This document shows, piece after piece, positions 26,300-33,706 of a DNA stretch of 64,000 bases. The DNA is from Curtobacterium sp. VKM Ac-1393. Its GTDB lineage: Bacteria; Actinomycetota; Actinomycetes; Actinomycetales; Microbacteriaceae. Below the pieces are notes generated by a model. The model had not been told where the DNA came from and did no database searches. It saw only the letters and a program-made list of their open reading frames with translations. The stretch spans positions 248,001 through 312,000 of the forward strand of contig NZ_JADKRW010000005.1 in assembly GCF_015350995.1 (NCBI RefSeq), read 5' to 3'. The stretch's first letter is position 1. Each line of letters starts with the position of its first letter. Both the position numbers and the translations under genes were made by a program.

Positions 26300-27718
26300 A
26301 TGCGAACCATCGTCACGCACCACACCGTCCGGTGTGCGGGCGACGTTCCCCGGTTGCTCCTCGCGGTCGGGGCGCGCACGGTGCTCTGGTCCGTGCTGCT
26401 GCTCGCACTCTGGTCGTCGCTCCCGACACTGCTCGGCTGGCACGTCACGACGGTCGTCTCCGATTCGATGGCCCCCGGCATCCGCACGGGGGACGTCGTC
26501 GCGGCCATGCCGGTCGGCACCGAGGCGCTCGAACCCGGACGCGTCCTGCTCGTCGACGACCCGGACCACGACGACCGTCTCCGCCTCCACCGGCTGGAGC
26601 GCATCGAGCAGGACGGTGGGCTCCGACTCCGAGGGGATGCGAACCAGACCGCCGACCGGAGCGCCGTCGCGCCCGAGGCTGTCCTCGGCGTCGGCGTCCT
26701 GCGGTTCCCGGGCGTCGGCCTCCCTGGGATCTGGCTCCGCGACGGGGCGTGGTCCGCACTGCTGCTCACCGCCGTGGTCGCCGCGCTGCTCGTCACGGCG
26801 ACCCGCGCAGACCGGCGTGTCGTCGCGGGCCAGCCGTGCGAGCGATGTGGTGCACCGCGATGGGACCGCACGAGCCCCGCGATCTCCCCCGGCACGACAC
26901 GACTCGCGACCGATGGCGCGTCAGCCTGGGCGCTGCCGACCGTCGCCGCCGTCGCGGTGACGACCATCGCGCTGACCGTGACCGCCGGCGCCGGCTTCAG
27001 CGGTGCCACCGCGACCGCGTCATCGCTCCGGACGCAGTCGTTCCCGTGTTTTGCCCGTCCGCTCGACGGCCCCGTCCTCGCATGGGACTTCGACGAGAAG
27101 GGCGGAGCCCACGTCCGCGACACCAGTGGGCACGGCGCCGACGGCTCGAGCCGCCTCGGCCCCGTCCGCAACGACGACCCGTGCTCGGGGAACCCCTCGA
27201 TGCGCTTCGAGACGAACGACAGCCGGGTCGCGACGACCACCGCCGTCGCGGCGCCCCAGGTCTTCTCGATCGAGGCATGGTTCCGCACCGACCGCGCCGG
27301 TGGCCGGATCCTCGGCTTCAGCTCGAGCCAGGACTCGGCGTCGCCGAACAAGGACCGGCACCTCTACATCAGCTCAGCGGGTCGACTCATGTACGGCGTG
27401 CAAGGGACCGGCGGCGGTTTCCGATTCACGACCGGATCGGCCACGCGGGTCGACGACGGGCAGTGGCACCACGCCGTGGGGACGTTCCGGCAGGGACGAG
27501 CCGAGTTGTGGCTCGACGGCGCACTGGCCGGTACCCGGACCGACATCGTCGGCGCGAACCAGTACAACGGGTACTGGCGGGTCGGTCGCGAGTCACTCGA
27601 TCCGTGGAGCGGGCAGCCTTCCGACTACACGTTCCGCGGGGACGTCGACACGGTCCGGGTCTACGACCGGGTCCTCGACGGAGCGTCGATCGCTGCGCAC
27701 CACGCAGCGGGGCGCTGA
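26300..27718 (+). CDS. Signal peptidase I (SipW/S26B type) fused to a LamG domain
   Basis: 472 residues. A membrane helix (~25-48) leads to the catalytic Ser56 in VSDSMAPGIRTGDVV. The S26B-type histidine is His97 in RLRLHRLE, and LRLRGDANQTAD (108-119) is the box C/D region, so a Ser-His dyad enzyme is expected. A second helix is at ~150-168, then a CxxC pair (Cys180, Cys183) and a third helix at ~209-232. Residues ~245-472 form a LamG/concanavalin-like jellyroll (LAWDFDEKGGAHVRDTSGHGADG, SIEAWFRTD, DGQWHHAVGTF, AELWLDGALAGT, VRVYDRVLDGA). The LamG part should be outside the cell. GAGGAG precedes the ATG. Confidence 0.75.
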   Translation: MRTIVTHHTVRCAGDVPRLLLAVGARTVLWSVLLLALWSSLPTLLGWHVTTVVSDSMAPGIRTGDVVAAMPVGTEALEPGRVLLVDDPDHDDRLRLHRLERIEQDGGLRLRGDANQTADRSAVAPEAVLGVGVLRFPGVGLPGIWLRDGAWSALLLTAVVAALLVTATRADRRVVAGQPCERCGAPRWDRTSPAISPGTTRLATDGASAWALPTVAAVAVTTIALTVTAGAGFSGATATASSLRTQSFPCFARPLDGPVLAWDFDEKGGAHVRDTSGHGADGSSRLGPVRNDDPCSGNPSMRFETNDSRVATTTAVAAPQVFSIEAWFRTDRAGGRILGFSSSQDSASPNKDRHLYISSAGRLMYGVQGTGGGFRFTTGSATRVDDGQWHHAVGTFRQGRAELWLDGALAGTRTDIVGANQYNGYWRVGRESLDPWSGQPSDYTFRGDVDTVRVYDRVLDGASIAAHHAAGR

Positions 27719-27723
27719 CCCGA

Positions 27724-27966
27724 TCAGTGGGTGGACTGCTCCAGCCGGATGCGCGCGAGGATCTCGCCACGCAGTTCGTCCGGGGCGGTCTCCTTGCACG
27801 CGCGGCGCACGGTCTCGATCAGGACGACGCCGACGCGGTGCTCGGTCGTGCAGTCCTCGCAGTCGTCCATGTGTTCACGGATGTCCGCCGCGTCCTCGCG
27901 GCAGAGCTCCCCGTGCAGGAACTCCTCGAGCTCGGCCTTCGCCTTGGAGCAGTCGCAGCCGCTCAT
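27724..27966 (-). CDS. rsrA: Zinc-binding anti-sigma factor of the SigR system
   Basis: 80 residues. The zinc anti-sigma signature HxxxCxxC is at His32-Cys36-Cys39 (HMDDCEDC), with another Cys at 22 and two near the N-terminus (GCDCSK). RsrA-type proteins hold SigR inactive when reduced and release it when disulfide stress oxidises the thiols and expels zinc; in actinobacteria the system guards the mycothiol pool. The ATG overlaps the sigR stop by four bases, giving stoichiometric coupling. It converges on the LamG-peptidase gene with only five bases between stops, and I see no terminator there. Confidence 0.9.
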   Translation of the reverse strand: MSGCDCSKAKAELEEFLHGELCREDAADIREHMDDCEDCTTEHRVGVVLIETVRRACKETAPDELRGEILARIRLEQSTH

Positions 27967-28736
27967 CGTGCTTCCTTCCCATCGACGCGACCCTCGGTCG
28001 CGACAGCCTTCCGGCCTCGTCCGCGCATCGTCGCCGTCGACGCTGCGTCCGGGACGATGCCGGTCTCTCGGGCGTGGTCCGCCAGGAGCCCCCGCAGGAG
28101 CCGGCGACCACGGTGCAGACGGCTCATGACCGTCCCCACGGGGGTCTTCATGATGTCGGCGATCTCCTGGTACGAGAAGCCTTCGACATCGGCGAAGTAC
28201 ACGGCCATCCGGAAGTCCTCGGGGATGGCCTGCAGGGCGTCCTTGACGGCGGACGACGGCAGGTGGTCGATCGCGTCGGCCTCGGCGGACCGTGCGGAGA
28301 TCGACTGCGTGACGCTCTCGGCGCCGCCCAGCTGCCAGTCCTCGAGCTCGTCGATGGTGCCCTGGTACGGGTTCCGCTGGTTCTTGCGGTACGTGTTGAT
28401 GAACGTGTTCGTCAGGATCCGGTACAGCCAGGCCTTCAGGTTCGTGCCCTGCTTGAACTGACGGAACGCGGCGAACGCCTTGACGAAGGTCTCCTGCACC
28501 AGGTCCGATGCGTCGGCAGGGTTGCGGGTCATCCGCATCGCCGCGCCGTACAGCTGGTCCATGAAGGGCAGCGCCTGGGTCTCGAACAGTGCCCGGAGCT
28601 CGTCGGCCGACACGGTCTTCGCGTCGACGAACGACGCGTCGTCGAGCGACGCCGCCTCTTCCGCGACAGCGTCGAGCTGCTCCTCGGTCTCCTCGACCAG
28701 GTCGTGCGGTGCTGCGTGCGGCTCGTCGGTCGTCAT
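27963..28736 (-). CDS. sigR: RNA polymerase sigma factor SigR (disulfide stress)
   Basis: 257 residues from the ATG at 28734-28736. An acidic N-terminal extension of ~55 residues precedes ECF region 2 ([44 protein letters not shown] in pieces, ~75-120) and region 4 ([46 protein letters not shown], ~185-230). It directs transcription of thioredoxin, mycothiol and proteolysis genes in relatives. A -10-like TAGACT ends eight bases before this ATG. A longer isoform from the TTG at 28809-28811 is possible (25 extra residues; see the SigR-type promoter entry). Confidence 0.92.
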   Translation of the reverse strand: MTTDEPHAAPHDLVEETEEQLDAVAEEAASLDDASFVDAKTVSADELRALFETQALPFMDQLYGAAMRMTRNPADASDLVQETFVKAFAAFRQFKQGTNLKAWLYRILTNTFINTYRKNQRNPYQGTIDELEDWQLGGAESVTQSISARSAEADAIDHLPSSAVKDALQAIPEDFRMAVYFADVEGFSYQEIADIMKTPVGTVMSRLHRGRRLLRGLLADHARETGIVPDAASTATMRGRGRKAVATEGRVDGKEAR

Positions 28737-28744
28737 CGCGGGCC

Positions 28745-28750
28745 AGTCTA
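28745..28750 (-). promoter_or_regulatory. -10 element TAGACT for the short sigR transcript
   Basis: TAGACT on the minus strand ends eight bases before the sigR ATG, so the transcript would be leaderless or nearly so. I see no convincing -35 hexamer. Confidence 0.45.
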
Positions 28751-28832
28751 GAGCGAGCGACGTGGACACGCCGGGCAGGCGCGTCCGCGAGGGTGCGAGT
28801 GCTGTCGCCAAGGGTCCTCCCGATCGTTTCAG

Positions 28833-28838
28833 TAGTCT
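28833..28838 (+). promoter_or_regulatory. -10 element TAGTCT for aroA
   Basis: TAGTCT lies nine bases before the aroA ATG, consistent with a leaderless mRNA. No clear -35 is visible. The element lies just downstream of the divergent SigR-type promoter, so the two could interfere. Confidence 0.45.
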
Positions 28839-28842
28839 TGTG

Positions 28843-28869
28843 AACCGATGGACGACACGACGCATTCCC
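28843..28869 (-). promoter_or_regulatory. SigR-type promoter GGGAAT-N18-GTT driving sigR
   Basis: On the minus strand GGGAAT (28869-28864) and GTT (28845-28843) are separated by exactly 18 bases, the consensus of SigR/SigH promoters. It lies over the first codons of divergent aroA. A transcript from it would contain a GGGAGGA ribosome binding site and an in-frame TTG at 28811, upstream of the annotated sigR ATG. Autoregulation is well established for SigR in Streptomyces; its presence here is read from sequence. Confidence 0.7.
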
Positions 28870-30227
28870 AGAGCGGGGCACCGAGCACCGCGGCTCCGGC
28901 CCCCTGGACCGCCCCGCTCGCGCGCGGTCCCCTGCGCGGCGACGTCGCGCTGCCCGGCTCGAAGTCACTGACGAACCGCGAACTCGTGCTCGCCGCCCTC
29001 GCCGACGGGCCCTCCGTCATCCGACTGCCGCTGCACTCCCGCGACTCGGCCCTCATGATCGCGGGGCTCCGGCAGCTCGGGGTCGGGATCGACGAGGTCG
29101 ACCCAGCACCGGGCGAGCAGCCGAACCCCTACGGACCCGACCTCCGGATCACCCCGGCCCCGATGCACGGCGACGTCCGCGTCGACTGCGGGCTCGCCGG
29201 CACCGTGATGCGGTTCCTGCCGCCCCTCGCCGCCCTGGCCGTCGGCCCCGTCGTGATCGACGGCGACCCCTACGCCCGCAAGCGCCCGATGGACGCGATC
29301 ATCCAGGCGCTCGTCGACCTCGGCGTCGACGTCACGGACAACGGTGACGGCTCGATGCCGTTCGCGTTCACCGGCACCGGTTCGGTCCGGGGCGGTGCGC
29401 TGTCGATCGATGCCTCGGCGTCGTCGCAGTTCGTCTCCGGGCTGCTGCTGTCCGCGCCCCGGTTCGACGAGGGCCTGCACCTCACCCACGTCGGGGAGCG
29501 CTTGCCGAGCCTGCCGCACATCGAGATGACCGTCGCGGCGCTCCGTGCCCGCGGCGTGGTCGTCGACGAACCGGCGGTCGGCGAGTGGGTCGTCCACCCC
29601 GGACCGATCGGCGCGCGCGACGTCACCATCGAACCCGACCTGTCGAACGCCGCACCGTTCGCGGTGGCCGCGCTCGTCGCGGGCGGCACGGTCCGCATCC
29701 GCACCTGGCCCCGCGCGACCACGCAGGTCGGCGCCGACCTCGAGACGCTCCTGCCCCTGTGGGGCGCGAGCGTGGCCCGTGACGGCGACGACCTCGTCAT
29801 CGACGGCGGCGTCGGGATCCGGGGTGGGGCCTCCTTGCCGGGTCTGGACCTGGACCTGAGCCGCGGCGGCGAACTCGCACCGGCGCTCGTCGCGCTGGCC
29901 GCGCTGGCGGCCGGGCCGACCGAGATCACCGGGATCGGCCACCTGCGTGGGCACGAGACGGACCGCCTCGCCGCGCTCGCGGCGGACGTGAACCGGTCGG
30001 GAGGCTCGGTGCACGAACTCGACGACGGCCTGCGGATCGAGCCTGCCGTGCTCCACGGCGGCGACTGGGCCGCGTACGACGACCACCGGATGGCGACGGC
30101 TGGCGCCATCGTGGGCCTCGTCGTCGACGGCGTCGCCGTCGACGACATCGGGTGCACGGCGAAGACGCTGCCGCAGTTCCCGTCGTTGTGGGCGGACCTG
30201 GTCGCTTCATCGGTGAGCGGGGGCTGA
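28848..30227 (+). CDS. aroA: 3-phosphoshikimate 1-carboxyvinyltransferase (EPSP synthase)
   Basis: 459 residues, full length. PEP- and shikimate-3-phosphate-binding motifs are clear: [20 protein letters not shown] (35-54), [47 protein letters not shown] and, at the C-terminus, [14 protein letters not shown]. The two-domain inside-out barrel is complete. It makes 5-enolpyruvylshikimate-3-phosphate in aromatic amino acid synthesis. No other aro genes are near; instead it sits between sigR and rsgA, an order seen in related actinobacteria. Three bases separate its stop from the rsgA start, so the two are probably co-transcribed. Confidence 0.95.
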   Translation: MDDTTHSQSGAPSTAAPAPWTAPLARGPLRGDVALPGSKSLTNRELVLAALADGPSVIRLPLHSRDSALMIAGLRQLGVGIDEVDPAPGEQPNPYGPDLRITPAPMHGDVRVDCGLAGTVMRFLPPLAALAVGPVVIDGDPYARKRPMDAIIQALVDLGVDVTDNGDGSMPFAFTGTGSVRGGALSIDASASSQFVSGLLLSAPRFDEGLHLTHVGERLPSLPHIEMTVAALRARGVVVDEPAVGEWVVHPGPIGARDVTIEPDLSNAAPFAVAALVAGGTVRIRTWPRATTQVGADLETLLPLWGASVARDGDDLVIDGGVGIRGGASLPGLDLDLSRGGELAPALVALAALAAGPTEITGIGHLRGHETDRLAALAADVNRSGGSVHELDDGLRIEPAVLHGGDWAAYDDHRMATAGAIVGLVVDGVAVDDIGCTAKTLPQFPSLWADLVASSVSGG

Positions 30228-30230
30228 CGC

Positions 30231-31322
30231 ATGAGCTGGTGGGACGACGTCGACGGTGACGACTCCGACGCGGACGAGCCGTACGGACAGTACGACGAGT
30301 CGAGCGTGCGGGTGCGTCCGAACCCGAAGGGCAACCGGCCCCGCACGAAGACCCGGCCGACGTACGACGACGCCCCGGTGGGGTGGGTGACGAACGTCGA
30401 CCGCGGGCGGTTCGGGGTGCTGGTGGGGTCCGGCTCCGATTCCGATTCCGGCTCCGGCTCCGGCTCCGGCGACGAGCACGTGATCACGGCGACGAAGGCC
30501 CGCGAGCTCGGCAAGAAGTCCGTCGTGACCGGCGACCACGTGTCGCTCGCCGGCGACGTCTCCGGCGACGACGGCACGCTCGCGCGCATCGTGAAGGTCG
30601 CCGAGCGCACCACGCTGCTGCGCCGCAGTGCCGACGACTCCGACGAGGTCGAGCGCGTCATCGTCGCGAACGCCGACCAGATGCTGATCGTCGTGGCGGC
30701 CGCCGACCCCGAGCCCCGTACCCGGCTCATCGACCGGTACCTGGTGGCCGCGTTCGACGCCGGGCTGGACCCGATCCTCTGCATCACGAAGACCGACCTC
30801 GCCGACCCCGCGCCGTTCCTGGCGCACTTCGCCTGCCTCGACCTGCGGATCGTGACGAGCCGGTCCGACGACGTCCCGTTCGAGGCGCTGCACGAGCTGC
30901 TCGACGACAAGGTCACCGTGACCGTGGGGCACTCCGGCGTCGGCAAGTCGACCCTGGTGAACGCCCTGACCGGGTCGACGCGGGCGATCGGCGTCGTGAA
31001 CTCGGTGACCGGGCGTGGGCGGCACACCTCGTCGTCGTCGATCGCGCTGCGGGTCCGTGACGGCGGTTGGATCATCGACACCCCGGGCGTGCGGTCGTTC
31101 GGCCTCGGACACGTCGACCCCGCGAACGTCTTCCGCGCGTTCGCCTCGCACGCGATCCCCGTCCAGCCCGCGCGGGACGGCATCCCGTTGGCGCAGGCGC
31201 ACGACTGGGAGATCGTCGACCGGGTGCAGGACGGAGAGCTCGGGGCGACCGGCGTCGAGCGGCTCGACTCGTTCCGTGCGCTCCTGACGGGCATGGGCGC
31301 CTCCGACCCGGGTTCGGAGTAG
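30231..31322 (+). CDS. rsgA: Ribosome small subunit-dependent GTPase A
   Basis: 363 residues. The circularly permuted GTPase motifs are in order: G4 TKTD (~186), G1 GHSGVGKST at 233-241, switch RGRHTSSSS, and G3 DTPGVRSFG. An N-terminal OB-fold precedes them, and a C-terminal Cys/His zinc knuckle is not evident; the usual zinc residues appear lost in this branch. An acidic Ser/Gly linker near 67-80 comes from seven TCCGGC/TCCGAT hexamers (30429-30470). RsgA matures the 30S subunit and responds to (p)ppGpp. The gene begins MSWWDDVDGDD, a normal actinobacterial start. Confidence 0.92.
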   Translation: MSWWDDVDGDDSDADEPYGQYDESSVRVRPNPKGNRPRTKTRPTYDDAPVGWVTNVDRGRFGVLVGSGSDSDSGSGSGSGDEHVITATKARELGKKSVVTGDHVSLAGDVSGDDGTLARIVKVAERTTLLRRSADDSDEVERVIVANADQMLIVVAAADPEPRTRLIDRYLVAAFDAGLDPILCITKTDLADPAPFLAHFACLDLRIVTSRSDDVPFEALHELLDDKVTVTVGHSGVGKSTLVNALTGSTRAIGVVNSVTGRGRHTSSSSIALRVRDGGWIIDTPGVRSFGLGHVDPANVFRAFASHAIPVQPARDGIPLAQAHDWEIVDRVQDGELGATGVERLDSFRALLTGMGASDPGSE

Positions 31323-31380
31323 CCCGCGCGGGCGTCCCGTCCCGCCCGCGTCCCCGCCCCCTCGAGCCCCGTCCCCTCGA

Positions 31381-31502
31381 GGTTCCGAAATCTGCGCATC
31401 TCGGCGGCACTTCGGCCCGGTCGTGGAACCTCGGCGTGCAGTCCGCGGCGTGTTGTGGAACCTCGGTGGCAGGTGCTCGGGCGCGTCACCCCGAGTGCCG
31501 AG
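31381..31502. repeat. GGTTCC...GGAACC repeat, copy 1
   Basis: Begins GGTTCCGAAATCTGCGCATC and contains two later GTGGAACCTCGG motifs, so GAGGTTCC and GGAACCTC arms can pair across ~45 bases. It matches copy 2 at an offset of exactly 164 bp with only a few substitutions. Confidence 0.8.
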
Positions 31503-31544
31503 CCTCTTCCGATCGGCCCCCTCGCGCAGTCGCGCCGCCTCCCA

Positions 31545-31666
31545 GGTTCCGAAATCTGCGCATCTCGGCGGCACTTCGGCCCGGTTGTGGAACCTCGGCG
31601 TGCAGCGGGCGGCGTGTTGTGGAACCTCGGCGGCAGGTGCTCGGGCGCGTCACCCCGATTGCCGAC
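31545..31666. repeat. GGTTCC...GGAACC repeat, copy 2
   Basis: Second copy of the repeat above, same orientation. The first ~110 bp are nearly identical to copy 1 and the ends diverge. The arms resemble those of the element at 2789-2851. Confidence 0.8.
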
Positions 31667-31690
31667 CCCCTCCCGACCCCGCGCCCCGCG

Positions 31691-31719
31691 TCGACACGTG
31701 TGCAGCAGTGTTGTACAGT
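31691..31719 (+). promoter_or_regulatory. Sigma-A-like promoter for the permease
   Basis: TCGACA (31691-31696), a 17-bp spacer and TACAGT (31714-31719). The GTG start codon follows eight bases later, so the mRNA is probably leaderless. Confidence 0.6.
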
Positions 31720-31727
31720 GAACCCTC

Positions 31728-32900
31728 GTGTCTGAAGTTGCAAAGTACAACTTTGCGCCGACCCCCGCCGTCGACGCCCCGTCCCCGAGCACGACAACGA
31801 CGTCGCACGCGCACCACTCCCCCACTCACAAGTCCTCACGGTTGCCGAAACCGCCCCGCACCGACAGCGTCCTGCGCCCCGCCGGCCTGGGACGGGTGCT
31901 CCTGACCTTCGCCACGCACATCCTCGTGCCGCTGTTCCTCGCCGCCGGGATGGGCCTCGCCTACCTCGGAGCCTTCCACGCCCCTGCACCGAAGGAACTG
32001 CCGGTCGGCATCGTCGGCCAGTCCGCCGCCACCCAGGTGTTCGCCCAGACCGTCACCGACCAGTCCGACGGAGCCCTCGTCGCTCACGTCGTCGCCTCCA
32101 CGAAGGACGCCGAGCGGCAGATCCGCGACCGTGACCTGGCCGCCGTGTACGCCCCGACGAGCACAGGCGCGACGCTCTACGTCTCGACCGCGGCCTCGGA
32201 GACCACCGCGAGCGCCGCGCAGAAGGTCTTCCTGCCGATCGCGTACGAGCAGCACGTGCCCTTCCGGGTCGTCGACGTCGTCCCCACCGGCGAGCAGGAC
32301 AGCACCGGCCAGGGACTGTTCTTCCTGCTCGTCGCCCTGAGCGTCGGCGGCTACGCATCGGCGATCGCCGTGGCGTCCGTCGCGACGAAGCTCCGCTCGG
32401 TGTGGACCGCGATCGTCGGCCTCGCCACCGCGGGAGTCGTCGCCGGCATCGGGGTCATCGTCGCCGGACCGATCTACGGCGTCATCACGACGCACCACTG
32501 GCAGGTGTTCCTGTTCGCCTGGCTGTACGACGCGATCATCGTGGCGATCGGCGTCGGCCTGCACCCGATCCTCGGGCGGTGGACCACGCCGGTGCTCACG
32601 ATGCTGTTCGTGATGCTGAACTTCACGTCGTCCGGCGGGATCTTCCAGGCCTCGTTCGTGCCCGGCTTCTTCTCGGCGCTCCACTCGTTCTGGAGCGGTG
32701 CCGCCTGGCTGCAGGCCGCACAGGACCTGCAGTACTTCCCGGACGCGTCGCTGGGGCGGTCGTCACTCGTCCTCGCGCTCTGGCTCGCCGCGGCGGTCCT
32801 GCTCTGCGTCGTGGTGCACGGGTTGGTCGCCCGCCGCACCCGCATCGCCCGCGAGCGCGAGGTCACCCGGCTCGAAGAGGAAGAGGTCGTCGCCGCGTAG
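31728..32900 (+). CDS. YhgE/Pip or ABC-2-like membrane permease
   Basis: 390 residues. A Ser/Thr/Pro/His-rich cytoplasmic start (1-55) and a first helix (~60-85) are followed by a ~100-residue extracytoplasmic domain (ELPVGIVGQSAATQVFAQTV ... IAYEQHVPFRVVDVVPTG), then five or six more helices. This layout fits YhgE/Pip-like and DUF3533/ABC-2-type membrane proteins, often involved in export of small molecules or in phage/peptide sensitivity. No ATPase gene is adjacent. The coding start contains a palindrome (31735-31756) that could be an operator. The C-terminus is charged (REREVTRLEEEEVVAA). Confidence 0.65.
   Translation: MSEVAKYNFAPTPAVDAPSPSTTTTSHAHHSPTHKSSRLPKPPRTDSVLRPAGLGRVLLTFATHILVPLFLAAGMGLAYLGAFHAPAPKELPVGIVGQSAATQVFAQTVTDQSDGALVAHVVASTKDAERQIRDRDLAAVYAPTSTGATLYVSTAASETTASAAQKVFLPIAYEQHVPFRVVDVVPTGEQDSTGQGLFFLLVALSVGGYASAIAVASVATKLRSVWTAIVGLATAGVVAGIGVIVAGPIYGVITTHHWQVFLFAWLYDAIIVAIGVGLHPILGRWTTPVLTMLFVMLNFTSSGGIFQASFVPGFFSALHSFWSGAAWLQAAQDLQYFPDASLGRSSLVLALWLAAAVLLCVVVHGLVARRTRIAREREVTRLEEEEVVAA
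31735..31756. promoter_or_regulatory. Overlapping palindromes at the permease start (operator-like)
   Basis: AAGTTG-N7-CAACTT (31735-31753) overlaps GCAAAG-N5-CTTTGC (31740-31756). The segment begins a few bases after the predicted transcription start, a good place for a repressor. Such dyads resemble MarR/TetR operators; no regulator gene is adjacent. Confidence 0.5.
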
Positions 32901-32918
32901 CCCCGCTACGCTCGACCC

Positions 32919-33701
32919 GTGGACCTCAGCGCCGACCTGGACTTCGCCCGCTCGCTCGCCGACATCGCCGACACGATCAGCCTCGAGCGGTTCCGGGCCG
33001 CCGACCTGCACGTGTCGAAGAAGGCCGACAGCACGCACGTCACCGACGCCGACCAGGCCGTCGAGCACGCCCTGCGCGAGCGGATCGCGACCGAACGACC
33101 CGACGATGCGTTCCTCGGCGAGGAGACCACGGCCGACACCGGCGCCGAGGCCACCAGTGAGGGTCACCGCCAGTGGGTCATCGACCCGATCGACGGCACC
33201 GCGAACTACCTGCGCGGCGTGCCGGTGTGGGCGACCCTCATCGCCCTGGCGGTCGACGGGCGTCCGGTGCTCGGCGTCGTGAGCGCCCCCGCGCTCGGCA
33301 AGCGCTGGTGGGCGGCCGAAGGGCTCGGCGCGCACTCGTTCGACGGCGAGCTCCGGGTCTCCGGTGTCACCGACCTGGCCGACGCGAGCCTGAGCTACAA
33401 CAGCCTCCAGCAGTGGGACGACGACGACCGGCTCGACTCGCTCGTCGACCTGTCCCGCAAGGTCTGGCGCACCCGGGCCTACGGCGACATGTGGTCCTAC
33501 ATGCTGGTGGCCGAGGGCGTCCTCGACATCGCGGGCGAGCCGGACCTGAAGCCGTGGGACATCGCCGCTCTCGTGCCCATCGTGGAAGAGGCAGGCGGGC
33601 GTTTCAGCTCACTCGACGGCGACCCCGGGGCGTGGCACGGCAGCGCACTCGCGACGAACGGCCTGGTGCACGAGGCCGTCGTCGAGGTCATCCGCCGCTA
33701 G
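32919..33701 (+). CDS. hisN: Histidinol-phosphatase, inositol monophosphatase-like
   Basis: 260 residues of the Mg2+-dependent IMPase fold. The metal ligands are readable in FLGEETTA, WVIDPIDGTANYLRGVPVWATLIAL and the C-terminal WDIAALVPIVEEAGGRFSS. The IDGTANYLRG form and the overall length fit the HisN type of actinobacteria, which dephosphorylates histidinol phosphate; inositol-phosphatase activity cannot be excluded from sequence. The GTG at 32919 lies 18 bp after the permease stop. It converges on the DHA2 exporter with a five-base gap and no visible terminator. Confidence 0.82.
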   Translation: MDLSADLDFARSLADIADTISLERFRAADLHVSKKADSTHVTDADQAVEHALRERIATERPDDAFLGEETTADTGAEATSEGHRQWVIDPIDGTANYLRGVPVWATLIALAVDGRPVLGVVSAPALGKRWWAAEGLGAHSFDGELRVSGVTDLADASLSYNSLQQWDDDDRLDSLVDLSRKVWRTRAYGDMWSYMLVAEGVLDIAGEPDLKPWDIAALVPIVEEAGGRFSSLDGDPGAWHGSALATNGLVHEAVVEVIRR

Positions 33702-33706
33702 CGCCG

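Larger units (their letters stand above)
31323..31727. other. Repeat-filled intergenic region between rsgA and a permease
   Basis: 405 bp with no coding signal. Most of it is two copies of a ~120-bp repeat (31381-31502 and 31545-31666). A sigma-A-like promoter for the permease lies at the right end. Confidence 0.7.

Noticed and set aside
27719..27723. Terminator between the LamG-peptidase gene and rsrA
   Set aside because: Only five bases separate the convergent stops and no inverted repeat is seen in either gene end.
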